A DNA stretch of 64,000 nucleotides from assembly GCA_017403825.1 (NCBI GenBank), contig JAFRDO010000077.1, forward strand, positions 1-64,000, written 5' to 3'. Numbering within the stretch: position 1 is the stretch's first letter; the number at the start of each line of letters is the position of its first letter. Under the pieces are notes generated by a model. That model worked only from the letters and a program-made list of their open reading frames with translations, made no database searches and was not told the origin of the DNA. Shown here one piece after another: positions 52,004 to 60,933 of the stretch. Source of the stretch: Kiritimatiellia bacterium. GTDB taxonomy: Bacteria; Verrucomicrobiota; Kiritimatiellia; RFP12; UBA1067. Made by a program: the position numbers and the translations under genes.

Positions 52004-53365
52004 TTAATACGAACCAACGTCCTCCAAGCGGCTTGCAAACCTGTTCGTTGCGCGGATGGACTTCTCGCGCACGGCCTCGGCCGCAGCCTTTTCTTTCCCC
52101 ACGCAGTAGGCGAGGGGCTGGTTCGCCGGACCGACAACCGTGTTGTCGACGATGCGGTATGTTTCCGGCAGGTCAGCCAGTCCGCCCGACTTGAAGATGA
52201 GATATCCGCGTGAGTTGATGAAGATGTTGTCCTTCACAAGAATGTCGCATATGTCCGTAGCCATAGTGTACATCAGAAGCGGCGTGGCATTCGCCTTGTC
52301 CGGGCGAACGTCATACGCCCAGCCGCGCGCAGTATCGATGCAACGGTTGCGCATGAACGAGCAGTTCTTCATGCCTATTCCCGGACGGCATTTGTTCAGC
52401 CACAGCTCGTAGCATTGCGAGCACCTGAGGAACACGCAGTCGGTGACGTGGATGTTCTCCCAGGAAAACGGGGCTTGCCTGCCCTGCATCGTGAAGCCGA
52501 CGTCGTAGACATCCGCAAACACGCATCGACTCACCTGCACGTCGCGGCATCCTCCCCAGCATTCCACGCCGTTGCCGTAGCGGGACACGCCCGCGCCGTG
52601 TCCATACAGATGCGAACCACCTATCTCGAGAAACTCACAGTCAAAAAAGCGAACGTCCACGCCCCCGCCGTTTGCGCCGTGAGCACCGGTGCCGCGCACG
52701 ACAACATTGCTCACCCCGATGTGATCCCTGAACGGCAGTGTGCCCATGCACGGGGCGATGCGGATGTCTTTTGCGACAAGTGCAGGATTGGCTTTGCTCC
52801 ATACGGTGAGGTTGCGTCCGTCGTCGATGAAGTCCCATTGTCGCTCAAGCGGCTTCTTCAGCTTTGCGAAGAACTTGCGTCCGAAGATGCGGCCGTCCAC
52901 CTTCAGGAAGCCGACATTTCCGCTCCTCGTCATGTGGTTGCCGTCGAAATTCGAATAGTCGCCAAGGTCAATCCGCCAGAGATTGTTTGTGCCTGCAGGC
53001 GTCCACACGGCGGGGTCGGGCTTCGCCACCTTGAAAGCGCAGATTTCCGGCTTCGCGCCCTCGCCGTATGCCGTGAGCACTGTAGGACATTCGGCGCTTA
53101 GTCCGGGCTTCAGGTCCGCCTTGCCATAAAACACGTCTCCCCGGCGAAGACGCGCCTCTGCGCCGGCGGGCAGGTCCTTGCAAAGTTTCTCCAGCGTCCG
53201 CCAGGCCGTTCCGGGCGTCAGTCCGTCGGCGGCATCGTCACCATCGTTCGAGAAGTAGCGTACGCTTTTGCCGCCGTTGCCAGCCGTTACAGACGCATCC
53301 GCCATCGCCACGAAGGCCGACAGCAATGCGACCGTCACGACCAAGACGAAATGCGCACGATCCAT
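52004..53365 (-). CDS. Secreted right-handed beta-helix protein
   Basis: 453 aa. Signal peptide (about 1-24), then YFSNDGDDAADGLTPGTAWRTLEKL (quoted as NDGDDAADGLTPGTAW), the usual opening of pectate-lyase-like beta-helix proteins, and repeating short strands with D/N/G turns (VVRGTGAHGANGGGVDV, VQVSRCVFADVYDVG, NIHVTDCVFLRC). Probably a polysaccharide lyase or hydrolase; no catalytic residues assigned. Twelve bases after the phosphoesterase gene. Confidence 0.82.
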   Translation of the reverse strand: MDRAHFVLVVTVALLSAFVAMADASVTAGNGGKSVRYFSNDGDDAADGLTPGTAWRTLEKLCKDLPAGAEARLRRGDVFYGKADLKPGLSAECPTVLTAYGEGAKPEICAFKVAKPDPAVWTPAGTNNLWRIDLGDYSNFDGNHMTRSGNVGFLKVDGRIFGRKFFAKLKKPLERQWDFIDDGRNLTVWSKANPALVAKDIRIAPCMGTLPFRDHIGVSNVVVRGTGAHGANGGGVDVRFFDCEFLEIGGSHLYGHGAGVSRYGNGVECWGGCRDVQVSRCVFADVYDVGFTMQGRQAPFSWENIHVTDCVFLRCSQCYELWLNKCRPGIGMKNCSFMRNRCIDTARGWAYDVRPDKANATPLLMYTMATDICDILVKDNIFINSRGYLIFKSGGLADLPETYRIVDNTVVGPANQPLAYCVGKEKAAAEAVREKSIRATNRFASRLEDVGSY

Positions 53366-53377
53366 GAATTCTCTCCG

Positions 53378-54784
53378 TCAGCTGGCGCAGCTCACGGCAA
53401 ACAGTTCCTTATCACCGTTGGAAGCGGTGGCGAGCGCAATGGATTCGCCCGGCTTCTTTGCAGTGAACATGCCGTCAGCCGAAATATCCGCAACGTCGTT
53501 GAAATAGCCGTAGAAATGCTGATACTTGTTCTTCGGGTTACGCGTCTTCGTTGCCCTGTCTGCATCGTAGCAACCCCACGTAACGCCGCCCATCCACTTT
53601 GCAGCCTTGAGCTGCAGCGGCTCGCCGACCTTGGCGCGGAGCGCGTCAAGATGGAACGTGCGGTTTCCGCCGCCGCCGATGCGGGTGAAGTAGAGCGCAT
53701 TGTTTCGCCTGTCAATGTGGACAGCGTCAAACGTCTGTTCGTAAACCGTGCCCTTCTCCTTCGTCGGCAGATTCTTGCACCACGGCGTGGAGCCGACGAT
53801 GTAGTCGCTGTATGCGGCATCGCACGGCTCCGTGATGTGCCAGAGCCCTTTCTGGAACGTCTGCCGCTCCGCATGCTCATGTCCGGTCAGGCTGCAAACG
53901 ATTCGCCCTTGCGCGCCAGAGAAATCGTACGCTTTGCCACCGACCGACGCCTTGCCTCGGTTCTGATATGCCTCAAGCAGATTCCGCCACGGCGCGAACA
54001 GAGTCAAATTCCCGCTCTCGCCACTTACGACTCCCGTCACGGGGATATGATGCATAACAAGCGCAACCCAGCCGGAAGGGATTGTCGAAAACGCCTTTTC
54101 CGCCAACCATTTGAGCTGCCGCTCGCCCATGCCGTACTGCACCGCCCAGTATGTGCGGTCGGTCCGTACGCTGTCCGTCGTGTCGGCTACGATATAGCGA
54201 ATACGCGATTCCGGGCAATCGACATAGTAGTAACACGCCTCCGGGTCGTCCTGATTCGTTACGGCGTTCGTCCTGACGGCGGCGGTGTTCATCAGAACGT
54301 CGCGCGCGGCCTTTCCCGAATACGTGAACCCGCTCTGCTCCGTTGGGCTGTCCTTGATGGTGAAGTCATGGTTGCCCTTCGCCGGATAAAATTCGCCGCC
54401 CGCGCGCTCGACCTTCGCCACCCACTGTTCGCGGTAGTCGCCTATTGTGCGGTCGACGGACGCCTTGCCGCCGAACGCTTCCGTCAGGTCCCCTCCGCAC
54501 AGCACCTTCTTCACACCTGTCTCTGCAATCAACTTGGCGAGGATTCGCCCTGAAACACATCTGTTAGAAGGGATGTGCAGATCGGTGATGAAGAAGAATG
54601 CGTCATCGCAGTTCTTCGACAATGCGCGTATGCGCTCGGCAACTTTTGCAAGATGCTCGCCGTAGTAGGCCGGCAGGCTTTCCTCCGCCGCCCACAGCTT
54701 CCAGTCGGCCGCAGACATCGCTGCCCCCGCAACGCCCAGCCGCAGAAACCCACGCCGAGAAAATTCACATCTTTTCACTCTCAT
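53378..54784 (-). CDS. Tat-exported metallophosphoesterase
   Basis: 468 aa. SRRGFLRLGVAGAA twin-arginine signal; metal motifs ITDLHIPSN, CGGDLTE, KGNHDFT, VMHHIPVTG and LTGHEHAE. Unlike the one at 49151 it has no Fn3-like N-terminal domain but a C-terminal beta-rich extension (about 360-468). ATG 54784 follows AGGA; the upstream GTG at 54799 overlaps the GH3 stop. Substrate unknown, perhaps sulfated or phosphorylated glycan products. Confidence 0.88.
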   Translation of the reverse strand: MRVKRCEFSRRGFLRLGVAGAAMSAADWKLWAAEESLPAYYGEHLAKVAERIRALSKNCDDAFFFITDLHIPSNRCVSGRILAKLIAETGVKKVLCGGDLTEAFGGKASVDRTIGDYREQWVAKVERAGGEFYPAKGNHDFTIKDSPTEQSGFTYSGKAARDVLMNTAAVRTNAVTNQDDPEACYYYVDCPESRIRYIVADTTDSVRTDRTYWAVQYGMGERQLKWLAEKAFSTIPSGWVALVMHHIPVTGVVSGESGNLTLFAPWRNLLEAYQNRGKASVGGKAYDFSGAQGRIVCSLTGHEHAERQTFQKGLWHITEPCDAAYSDYIVGSTPWCKNLPTKEKGTVYEQTFDAVHIDRRNNALYFTRIGGGGNRTFHLDALRAKVGEPLQLKAAKWMGGVTWGCYDADRATKTRNPKNKYQHFYGYFNDVADISADGMFTAKKPGESIALATASNGDKELFAVSCAS

Positions 54785-54795
54785 ATCATTCCTGC

Positions 54796-57027
54796 TCACT
54801 TGAGCAAAACCTGCGTAGCGTTCATCGTCATCGAATCAGGTCCTACGAAAATTGTAAAAGCACCAGGCTCGACGACGCGCTTAAGGTCTTTGTCGTAGAG
54901 TGCGAAAGCGTTGTCGTCCAATGTGAACTCGACGGTCTTCTCTTCTCCCGGATTGAGCCAAACGGAAGTAAACTCCTTTAGCTCGCGTTCGCGCGGCAGT
55001 ACGCTCGCCACTTCATCTCGCACGTACAGCTGCACGACCTCTCGTCCTGCGACCTTGCCCGTATTCTTCACCTGAACGCTGACGCGCACTTTTTCGCCGA
55101 TCGAGTACTCCGTCTTGTCTGTCCTTGGCTTGCCATACTCGAACGTTGTGTAGCTCAGGCCAAAGCCGAACGGGAACAGCGGCTTCGAAGGAATGTCAGC
55201 GTAGGAGCACGTGATGAAAGTCCGCTTCTCGCGGTAAGAGAGCGGAATCTGCCCGACGTCATACGGGATGTGCTGGCTGAGCTTGCCGGAAGGATTGACG
55301 TCTCCGCACAGCACTTCTGCTATTGCCTGCCCGCCCATCGCGCCCGGATACCACGCAAGAACAACCGCATCGGAAAGCCACACGATCTCGTTCATGATGA
55401 AGGGACGCCCTGCGAACACCACTGATATGATCTTCTTGCCAGCGCGCTTCAAGGCACGAAGGTTCTCAAGTTCAGATTCCGGAATCTCAATGCGGGCACG
55501 CCCCCTGCGCTCGCCGGTGTATTCCGTAGGTTCGCCGATGGAAAGAACCACGACGTCTGGCTTCGGCATGCCTCCGCCAAGCCCACGAGCGACATTGAAC
55601 ATGTTCATCGGCTCGTAGTCGAGGTTCGCACCCCAGCGCTTCTCCATCGCGGTCTTGATCGTGTCGATCTTCAGGTGGGCTTCCGTCTTGACTCCAGGAT
55701 CGACATCATATTCGTTGAACATGTCCTTGCCCATTCCGCCCCTGTGGGCGTCTTCATCGTCCGCCCACGTCCCCGTGAGTCCGACAGGCTTGGAGACATC
55801 CAGCGGAAGTGTCCCGTCGTTCTTGAGAAGGACCAGCATCTCGCGAGTGAGGGCGAGGACATCCGCCTTGTTGCGCTCGGTCATCAGCGCCTCGCGGGAT
55901 TTCCTTTCGTCGCAGAAGCGGTACGGGTCGTCGAAGAGGCCCATGAGATACTTGAGCGCAAGCGACCTGACGACTGCAACGTCGACGTCGGCCTCGCTGA
56001 CCTTGCCTTCCCGCACAAGCTTCGGCAGCGAAAGGAACGCCCTGCTTATCATGTCCATGTCGACGCCGGCTTCCAGTCCCCGCTTCGCCGCGTCTTCAAC
56101 GTCGGTCGCCGCGCCCTCGTCGATGGAAAACGTCAGCGTCGTCCAGTCGGTTATCAGCTGGCCGCGAAAGCCCCACTGGTCGCGAAGGATTTCTTTCAGG
56201 AGATGGCGGCTGAAGTTGCACGGCACGCCCTCGCAGACGGTATATGCGTTCATGAGCGAAAGCGCCCCGGCGTCAACCGTCGCCTTGAACGGAGGAAGGT
56301 GCGTTTCCAGAAGTTCGCGGCGGGAAAAGTCCTTGTGGCGGTAGTCCTTGCCGCCCTGAAGCGAAGAATAGCCCGCGAAATGCTTGGGACAGGCGATGAT
56401 GTGTTCTCCGTCCGCAAGCTCGTCAAGCGTCCGCCCCTGGCAGCCGCGCACGCGCGCCGCGCCGACACGTCCTGAAAGGTACGGGTCCTCTCCGTTCGTG
56501 CAGCCGATGCGTCCCCAGCGCGGATCGTCTGACACGTCAACCTGCGGAGAATACGTAAGCTGTATTCCGATTGCGGCCGCTTCGCGCGCCGCAACGGCCT
56601 CGGCCTTCTCTATAGCCGCGTCGTCCCAGCTGCATGCGATGCCAATCTGGCTCGGAAGCGTGGTCACCCATCCGTGCGTGATGTCTTCGTGGACGATAAG
56701 CGGAATGCCGAGCCGAGAGTGCTTCATCTTGTACTCCTGCAACCGCCGCGTCTCCTTTGCGCCCAAGACACGCATCATGGCGCCGATCTCGTTCCTGCAG
56801 ACCATGTTGGTATAGACATGCCAGCGGTTCTGTCCGAGATCCATGTAGTCGTAGACCATCAGCTCGCCGGCCTTCTCCTCCAGCGTCATGCGCGCGCAAA
56901 GCTCCCGCGCCCGCGCCTCCGCACGGTCAAGCGCATCTTCCGCCCGTGCCGTTGCCAACGGCAGAAGCGCACAAACGGCAAACGCAGTCACAAGCGACCG
57001 GCACCGGCTAAAATCACATTTATACAT
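54796..57027 (-). CDS. Beta-glucosidase/xylosidase-type glycoside hydrolase, GH3
   Basis: 743 aa with a signal peptide (about 1-29). GH3 N domain: MTLEEKAGELM, YSPQVDVSDDPRWGR, CPKHFAGY, and the nucleophile Asp in QLITDWTTL; GH3 C domain with IGEPTEYTGERRGR holding a candidate acid/base; C-terminal fibronectin-III-like domain (FGFGLSYTTFEYG, VKNTGKVAGREVVQLYV). Cleaves terminal beta-glycosides in the periplasm. GGGGAG ribosome site. A hairpin separates it from nagB; no promoter was found in the 130-base gap. Confidence 0.93.
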   Translation of the reverse strand: MYKCDFSRCRSLVTAFAVCALLPLATARAEDALDRAEARARELCARMTLEEKAGELMVYDYMDLGQNRWHVYTNMVCRNEIGAMMRVLGAKETRRLQEYKMKHSRLGIPLIVHEDITHGWVTTLPSQIGIACSWDDAAIEKAEAVAAREAAAIGIQLTYSPQVDVSDDPRWGRIGCTNGEDPYLSGRVGAARVRGCQGRTLDELADGEHIIACPKHFAGYSSLQGGKDYRHKDFSRRELLETHLPPFKATVDAGALSLMNAYTVCEGVPCNFSRHLLKEILRDQWGFRGQLITDWTTLTFSIDEGAATDVEDAAKRGLEAGVDMDMISRAFLSLPKLVREGKVSEADVDVAVVRSLALKYLMGLFDDPYRFCDERKSREALMTERNKADVLALTREMLVLLKNDGTLPLDVSKPVGLTGTWADDEDAHRGGMGKDMFNEYDVDPGVKTEAHLKIDTIKTAMEKRWGANLDYEPMNMFNVARGLGGGMPKPDVVVLSIGEPTEYTGERRGRARIEIPESELENLRALKRAGKKIISVVFAGRPFIMNEIVWLSDAVVLAWYPGAMGGQAIAEVLCGDVNPSGKLSQHIPYDVGQIPLSYREKRTFITCSYADIPSKPLFPFGFGLSYTTFEYGKPRTDKTEYSIGEKVRVSVQVKNTGKVAGREVVQLYVRDEVASVLPRERELKEFTSVWLNPGEEKTVEFTLDDNAFALYDKDLKRVVEPGAFTIFVGPDSMTMNATQVLLK

Positions 57028-57074
57028 ATTTCTTTCTCCCCTTTAGTTCAAGCTGCGGCGAAGTCGATGGGAAA

Positions 57075-57102
57075 GCCGCCCTCGTCAAACGCCAAGGGCG
57101 GC
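57075..57102 (-). terminator. Hairpin between nagB and the GH3 gene
   Basis: 8-bp perfect stem GCCGCCCT/AGGGCGGC around a 12-base loop, followed on the minus strand by only TTT. Could be a weak terminator ending most nagB transcripts while letting some into the GH3 unit. Confidence 0.55.
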
Positions 57103-57157
57103 ATTCCGACAGCACACAAAAATGCTGCAAGCAATCCCAACATCTGCCAGCAATCCG

Positions 57158-58021
57158 TCAGATGTTGAACCTGGGCTTCTGGGCCGTGCCGTAGTCCGAG
57201 ACGATGCGCAGATTCTTGTGATAGCGCGCGTGGGTGACAGGGTAGTCGTCGCCCGGCTTGCCGAGCGCGGCAATCCTGAGAATCGTGTTCGCCCAGAGAT
57301 ACGCCGTCGTCTCGTTGCGCGTCATAAGAAGCATCTTGCGAGCTTCAAGGCACTGCTTCATGCCCATGGTGATCGCGCGGCGAGGGAAGTTCTCGAGGTT
57401 GCCGCCGACGCCGCAGTGACGCGTCGCGTCGATCGTGCGCGTAAACTCGTTGATCTCCAGTATGCGCGGATTCGACTCCGCCACGCCAGGCGCCGGCTCG
57501 TTGAACGCAACGTGCCCGTGGATGCCGATGCCGCCGTAGCACACCTCAATTCCCCCAAGGTCCTTTATCATCTTCGGGAGGTCCTTGATGTTCTTCGGCG
57601 TCGGGAATATTATCTGATCCTTCGGCATCAACAGGTCAGGACGGATGCGGTTGAAGAGCAGAGGCCCGATCTGACCGCGGAACGAAAGCGGATTCGTCTT
57701 CGGAATCAGCTCGTCCTTCTCGTCGTCAACATACTCGTCCATGAAGAAGAACCGCACGTTCTTCAGGTTGAGCTGGCGGTAGTTAATCTTCTCGGACATC
57801 AGGCGGTATGGCTGCGTCGGACCGACCGGCATGATGAAGTTCACGATCTTCTTGCCCTTCGCCGCCTTGGCGAACTCCTTCACCATCTCTTCTGCGAGAT
57901 AGTCGTACACCTCGTCGAGCGTCGGAAACAGCACAAGCTGCCCTTTCGCGCGCTTCACCAGTTCATCGGTGTCCAGCGCGAGAATCTCGCGCACTTCCTC
58001 TTTTCTTTCCTTGTGTGTCAT
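57158..58021 (-). CDS. nagB: Glucosamine-6-phosphate deaminase family protein
   Basis: 287 aa. Converts GlcN-6-P to fructose-6-P and ammonia. FIMPVGPTQPYRLM (sugar-phosphate loop), FFMDEYVDD with the catalytic Asp, and YGGIGIHGHVAFNEP with the catalytic His/Glu region are present. The usual Gly-rich GGSTP loop is altered to VGPTQP, so this is a divergent member. ATG 58021 follows GGAAGG; a frame running to 58075 crosses the promoter. Fits catabolism of amino sugars released by GH20. Confidence 0.88.
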   Translation of the reverse strand: MTHKERKEEVREILALDTDELVKRAKGQLVLFPTLDEVYDYLAEEMVKEFAKAAKGKKIVNFIMPVGPTQPYRLMSEKINYRQLNLKNVRFFFMDEYVDDEKDELIPKTNPLSFRGQIGPLLFNRIRPDLLMPKDQIIFPTPKNIKDLPKMIKDLGGIEVCYGGIGIHGHVAFNEPAPGVAESNPRILEINEFTRTIDATRHCGVGGNLENFPRRAITMGMKQCLEARKMLLMTRNETTAYLWANTILRIAALGKPGDDYPVTHARYHKNLRIVSDYGTAQKPRFNI

Positions 58022-58045
58022 TTCTTTTCCTTCCAGTTGGTTCAT

Positions 58046-58054
58046 ATTATACCA
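58046..58054 (-). promoter_or_regulatory. Extended -10 promoter of nagB
   Basis: TGGTATAAT on the minus strand, 24 bases before the ATG at 58021. An ATG that touches the -10 box (58045-58043) cannot be transcribed from it and is not used. Confidence 0.72.
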
Positions 58055-58129
58055 ATGCAACCGCGCCGGAATCAACTGTACTTTCTACAATTCGCCTGTA
58101 CAAATGACAACAGATTCGGTTCTCGATTG

Positions 58130-60913
58130 CTACAGCGATAAGATCGCCTCGATTGCACGGGCCAACTTCTCGCGATGCGTCTCCATCGGTTTGGGGTCCG
58201 TCGTGAACTCGGTCATCGACGAATAGACGGACGAGGGAACATTCAGGAGCGCGGCGGCCTTGTCACGCAGAGCGGACGGCAGATTGCGCCGTTCAACAAG
58301 AAGCCGTTTCAGCATGGCGAAATACTCATAGTCCTCGATGCCGTCGCGAAGCATCTCGATGCGGAACGAATCGACCGGCCCATCCAGGACTGGCGTGGGC
58401 GAAGGCTGGGCCGCAGTGCGCGGCGGATAGAGGAACCGCCCGTCGCCGTTGCCCCATGGGCTCTTCGTCCCCTTGCCGAGGCTGTCGCTCGCGCACCAGC
58501 TCATCGAGTCTTCATATGGATTCTGCGGACGGGCGGGATCGGGATATGCGTTCGCGCTGGTCCACCATGTCGTCGTCCATATCAGGATGCCCGACACGTC
58601 CTCGCCCCACGTCTGCCACAGCCACAGGCGCATTTCCGTGCCGGGGTGGTCGATGAACTCCGTGACGTAAGGCGCCTTCGGTCCGCAGCACACGTACCAC
58701 CAGAATGTGTCGCCGGCAGCACGAGCCTTCTCTTCGCCGGAGACGTGCAAATTCGGCGTGAGCGGCACCCAGAGGTTCGGTCCGCCTTGAAGTGCCTCGA
58801 CGGCCTCTTCCGTGACCATCCGCCTCAGCTTCGGCGCATGGCGCTTCACCGTCTCAAATATCCGCATCACGATCGGATAGTGCTTCGGCTCTGGCTCGTC
58901 GAATGCGTAGAGAAACGCCTTATCCAACCAGCCCTTCTCCTCAAGGTGACTCTCTATGCCGCGAAGATACTTTCCGATCAGCACGTCGTACGCCGGATTG
59001 TCGGCAGGGATTCCCATGAACTCCGGCTGTGACCATTTCTGATAGTTGCCTCCGCCTAGTCCTTTTACGCGGATGAGAAACGTGTTGAAGTGATACTTGG
59101 CAAGCGCGTCTTCCACAGCCTTGTCCCACGCCGCCCAGTCGAACACCGGCTCGGCGGTCATGGGGTTATCCATGCCCTTCCATATCACGCTCCAATTAAC
59201 GCTGAGCGCCGGATCGTACGGCGAGATGTGGTGGTCGCCAAGCGAACGGAGATACTTCTCCGCGACAATCTTCTTCTCTTCGGCGGTCTTTAGGCCGTGA
59301 TATCTCGATACGGTCCATAGCGAAAAGTCAAATGCCGTCTCGCACGTCATCACATCCGGCAGCTCGAATCCGAACACCTCGACTGACAGCGGAACGGAGA
59401 AAGTCATCTTCTGCCGGCTCTTTGCCTTTGAGCAGACCACCCGCAGCGAACCGGCATAGACGCCCTTCGGCGTTCCCTTCGGCGGCTTCACGCGCACCCA
59501 GAACGGCTGGGTCTCCCCTGCCGCGACAGGGAATGGCGCACTGTCCTGCGGCGGCAGAGGATCGGGCCAGAGCGCACGGCATCCCATTTCGTCTGTCGGA
59601 ACATCCACCGGCACATATCCTACGCGAAGCACCTCCACGGCGGCGGCAGACAGTTCCTTTCCGGTAGAGCGGCAGGACAGCGGACCGGCCGTCTCGACCC
59701 GGACGTCTTCAAGGGCGTCCTTCGGAGAAACGACGAGCTGCACGGCTTCAGCCTCGTTCGCCGCCGTTTGGATGAAAAGACCCTTGGCCTTCTTCTTCGG
59801 GAGTTCACGCACTCGTGGAATCTTCCAGCCGCTTGACGCCCGCCAGAGATTCACGTCCTTACCGCCGCATGGCAAGACTTCGCCATAATCACCAGAGAAG
59901 AAAGTGCATCCTGTAGTCTTGCACACGACTTCTCCCGATTCCTCGTCCACGTATTTCGTCGCGCCTACGGCCGACACAGGCACTCCAGAAAATTCACCGT
60001 CGAAGGAAACGTGGTATATCTGCAGCTGGCAGGGATCGTTTCCGCGCACACGCAGCGACAAAGCGTCTGTCGGAAGAAGACTGCCTGGAACATCGGCCGT
60101 CTTAGTCGTTGTGTTGCTGATGACGGCAATCGTTGTCCATTGCTTCCCGTCGCACGAAACCTCGACGTCAGCCGTCCCCTTCGTGTAGTGACCGCACGTA
60201 ACGCTCACCTTTGCGGAGCGCCATGTACGATGCGGAAGTGAAAAGCGGTAGGCGATGCAACGTCCGCGCCCAATGTCCCATCGGTCCGAATTGAACGACG
60301 CCGTTCCCTCCGCAAGCGTCCGCGCATGATTGCGCGAAACGGCACCATATTGCGTAGTGAACGAATACCGATTTCCGTCAATCTGTTCGCCGTGGCCAAG
60401 CTCCATATCGCCCGCCTTCACGTAGACTGGCTTGACAGGCGTCAACGCCACTTCGTCAAAAAGCGCTTCGCCATCCATCATCCACTGGCCGAGGTGGAAT
60501 GCCGGCGCATAGGTGCCCGGCCGGTCTGGAGTCCGCAGCACGTTCAGGCGTTGAGTCCACTGTTCGCCAGCACAACCCCAATCCACGTTCATGTCGTCGA
60601 TTCCGCTGGTGACGCAACCCGACCCGTTCCCCCTGCTCCAGAACGAAAAGGCGTAACAGCGTCCCGATTCCATCTTCACGGGATCCGACCGCCACTGGCA
60701 GTACGAGGAACCCTTACCCGTCACTCGTATCGCAGCACCTCCATCGCGCCCGCCGTTCCTCAACCAGTCGCCGCCGCTGCTGTCCGTCAACCGCCACCCC
60801 TCCGGCCGGCCGTCACAGCCGGTCTCGAACTGCGGATTAGGCAGCGGAATGCCTGCGACTGCCACTGAGGGAACCGCCAGCAACACGACATGCAGCAATC
60901 GCCGTATCATCAT
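58130..60913 (-). CDS. Secreted DUF4091-type glycoside hydrolase-like protein
   Basis: 927 aa. Signal peptide (about 1-20). A carbohydrate-binding-like beta-sandwich (about 25-160, NPQFETGCDGRPEGWRLTD) opens the protein and a second sandwich lies near 200-330. A beta-sandwich (VRVKPPKGTPKGVYAGSL) and barrel with LYAFDEPEPKHYP and FRIEMLRDGIEDYEYFAML follow; these two motifs are typical of DUF4091 proteins related to GH123 hexosaminidases. ATG 60913 follows GGGGG. It is 20 bases after the GH78-like gene and probably acts on the same glycan. Confidence 0.87.
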   Translation of the reverse strand: MMIRRLLHVVLLAVPSVAVAGIPLPNPQFETGCDGRPEGWRLTDSSGGDWLRNGGRDGGAAIRVTGKGSSYCQWRSDPVKMESGRCYAFSFWSRGNGSGCVTSGIDDMNVDWGCAGEQWTQRLNVLRTPDRPGTYAPAFHLGQWMMDGEALFDEVALTPVKPVYVKAGDMELGHGEQIDGNRYSFTTQYGAVSRNHARTLAEGTASFNSDRWDIGRGRCIAYRFSLPHRTWRSAKVSVTCGHYTKGTADVEVSCDGKQWTTIAVISNTTTKTADVPGSLLPTDALSLRVRGNDPCQLQIYHVSFDGEFSGVPVSAVGATKYVDEESGEVVCKTTGCTFFSGDYGEVLPCGGKDVNLWRASSGWKIPRVRELPKKKAKGLFIQTAANEAEAVQLVVSPKDALEDVRVETAGPLSCRSTGKELSAAAVEVLRVGYVPVDVPTDEMGCRALWPDPLPPQDSAPFPVAAGETQPFWVRVKPPKGTPKGVYAGSLRVVCSKAKSRQKMTFSVPLSVEVFGFELPDVMTCETAFDFSLWTVSRYHGLKTAEEKKIVAEKYLRSLGDHHISPYDPALSVNWSVIWKGMDNPMTAEPVFDWAAWDKAVEDALAKYHFNTFLIRVKGLGGGNYQKWSQPEFMGIPADNPAYDVLIGKYLRGIESHLEEKGWLDKAFLYAFDEPEPKHYPIVMRIFETVKRHAPKLRRMVTEEAVEALQGGPNLWVPLTPNLHVSGEEKARAAGDTFWWYVCCGPKAPYVTEFIDHPGTEMRLWLWQTWGEDVSGILIWTTTWWTSANAYPDPARPQNPYEDSMSWCASDSLGKGTKSPWGNGDGRFLYPPRTAAQPSPTPVLDGPVDSFRIEMLRDGIEDYEYFAMLKRLLVERRNLPSALRDKAAALLNVPSSVYSSMTEFTTDPKPMETHREKLARAIEAILSL

Positions 60914-60933
60914 CTGCACGCCCCCGACACAGG

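Noticed and set aside
58022-58075. Longer N-terminus for nagB
   Set aside because: Runs through the TGGTATAAT promoter box; the SD-led ATG at 58021 is the sensible start.
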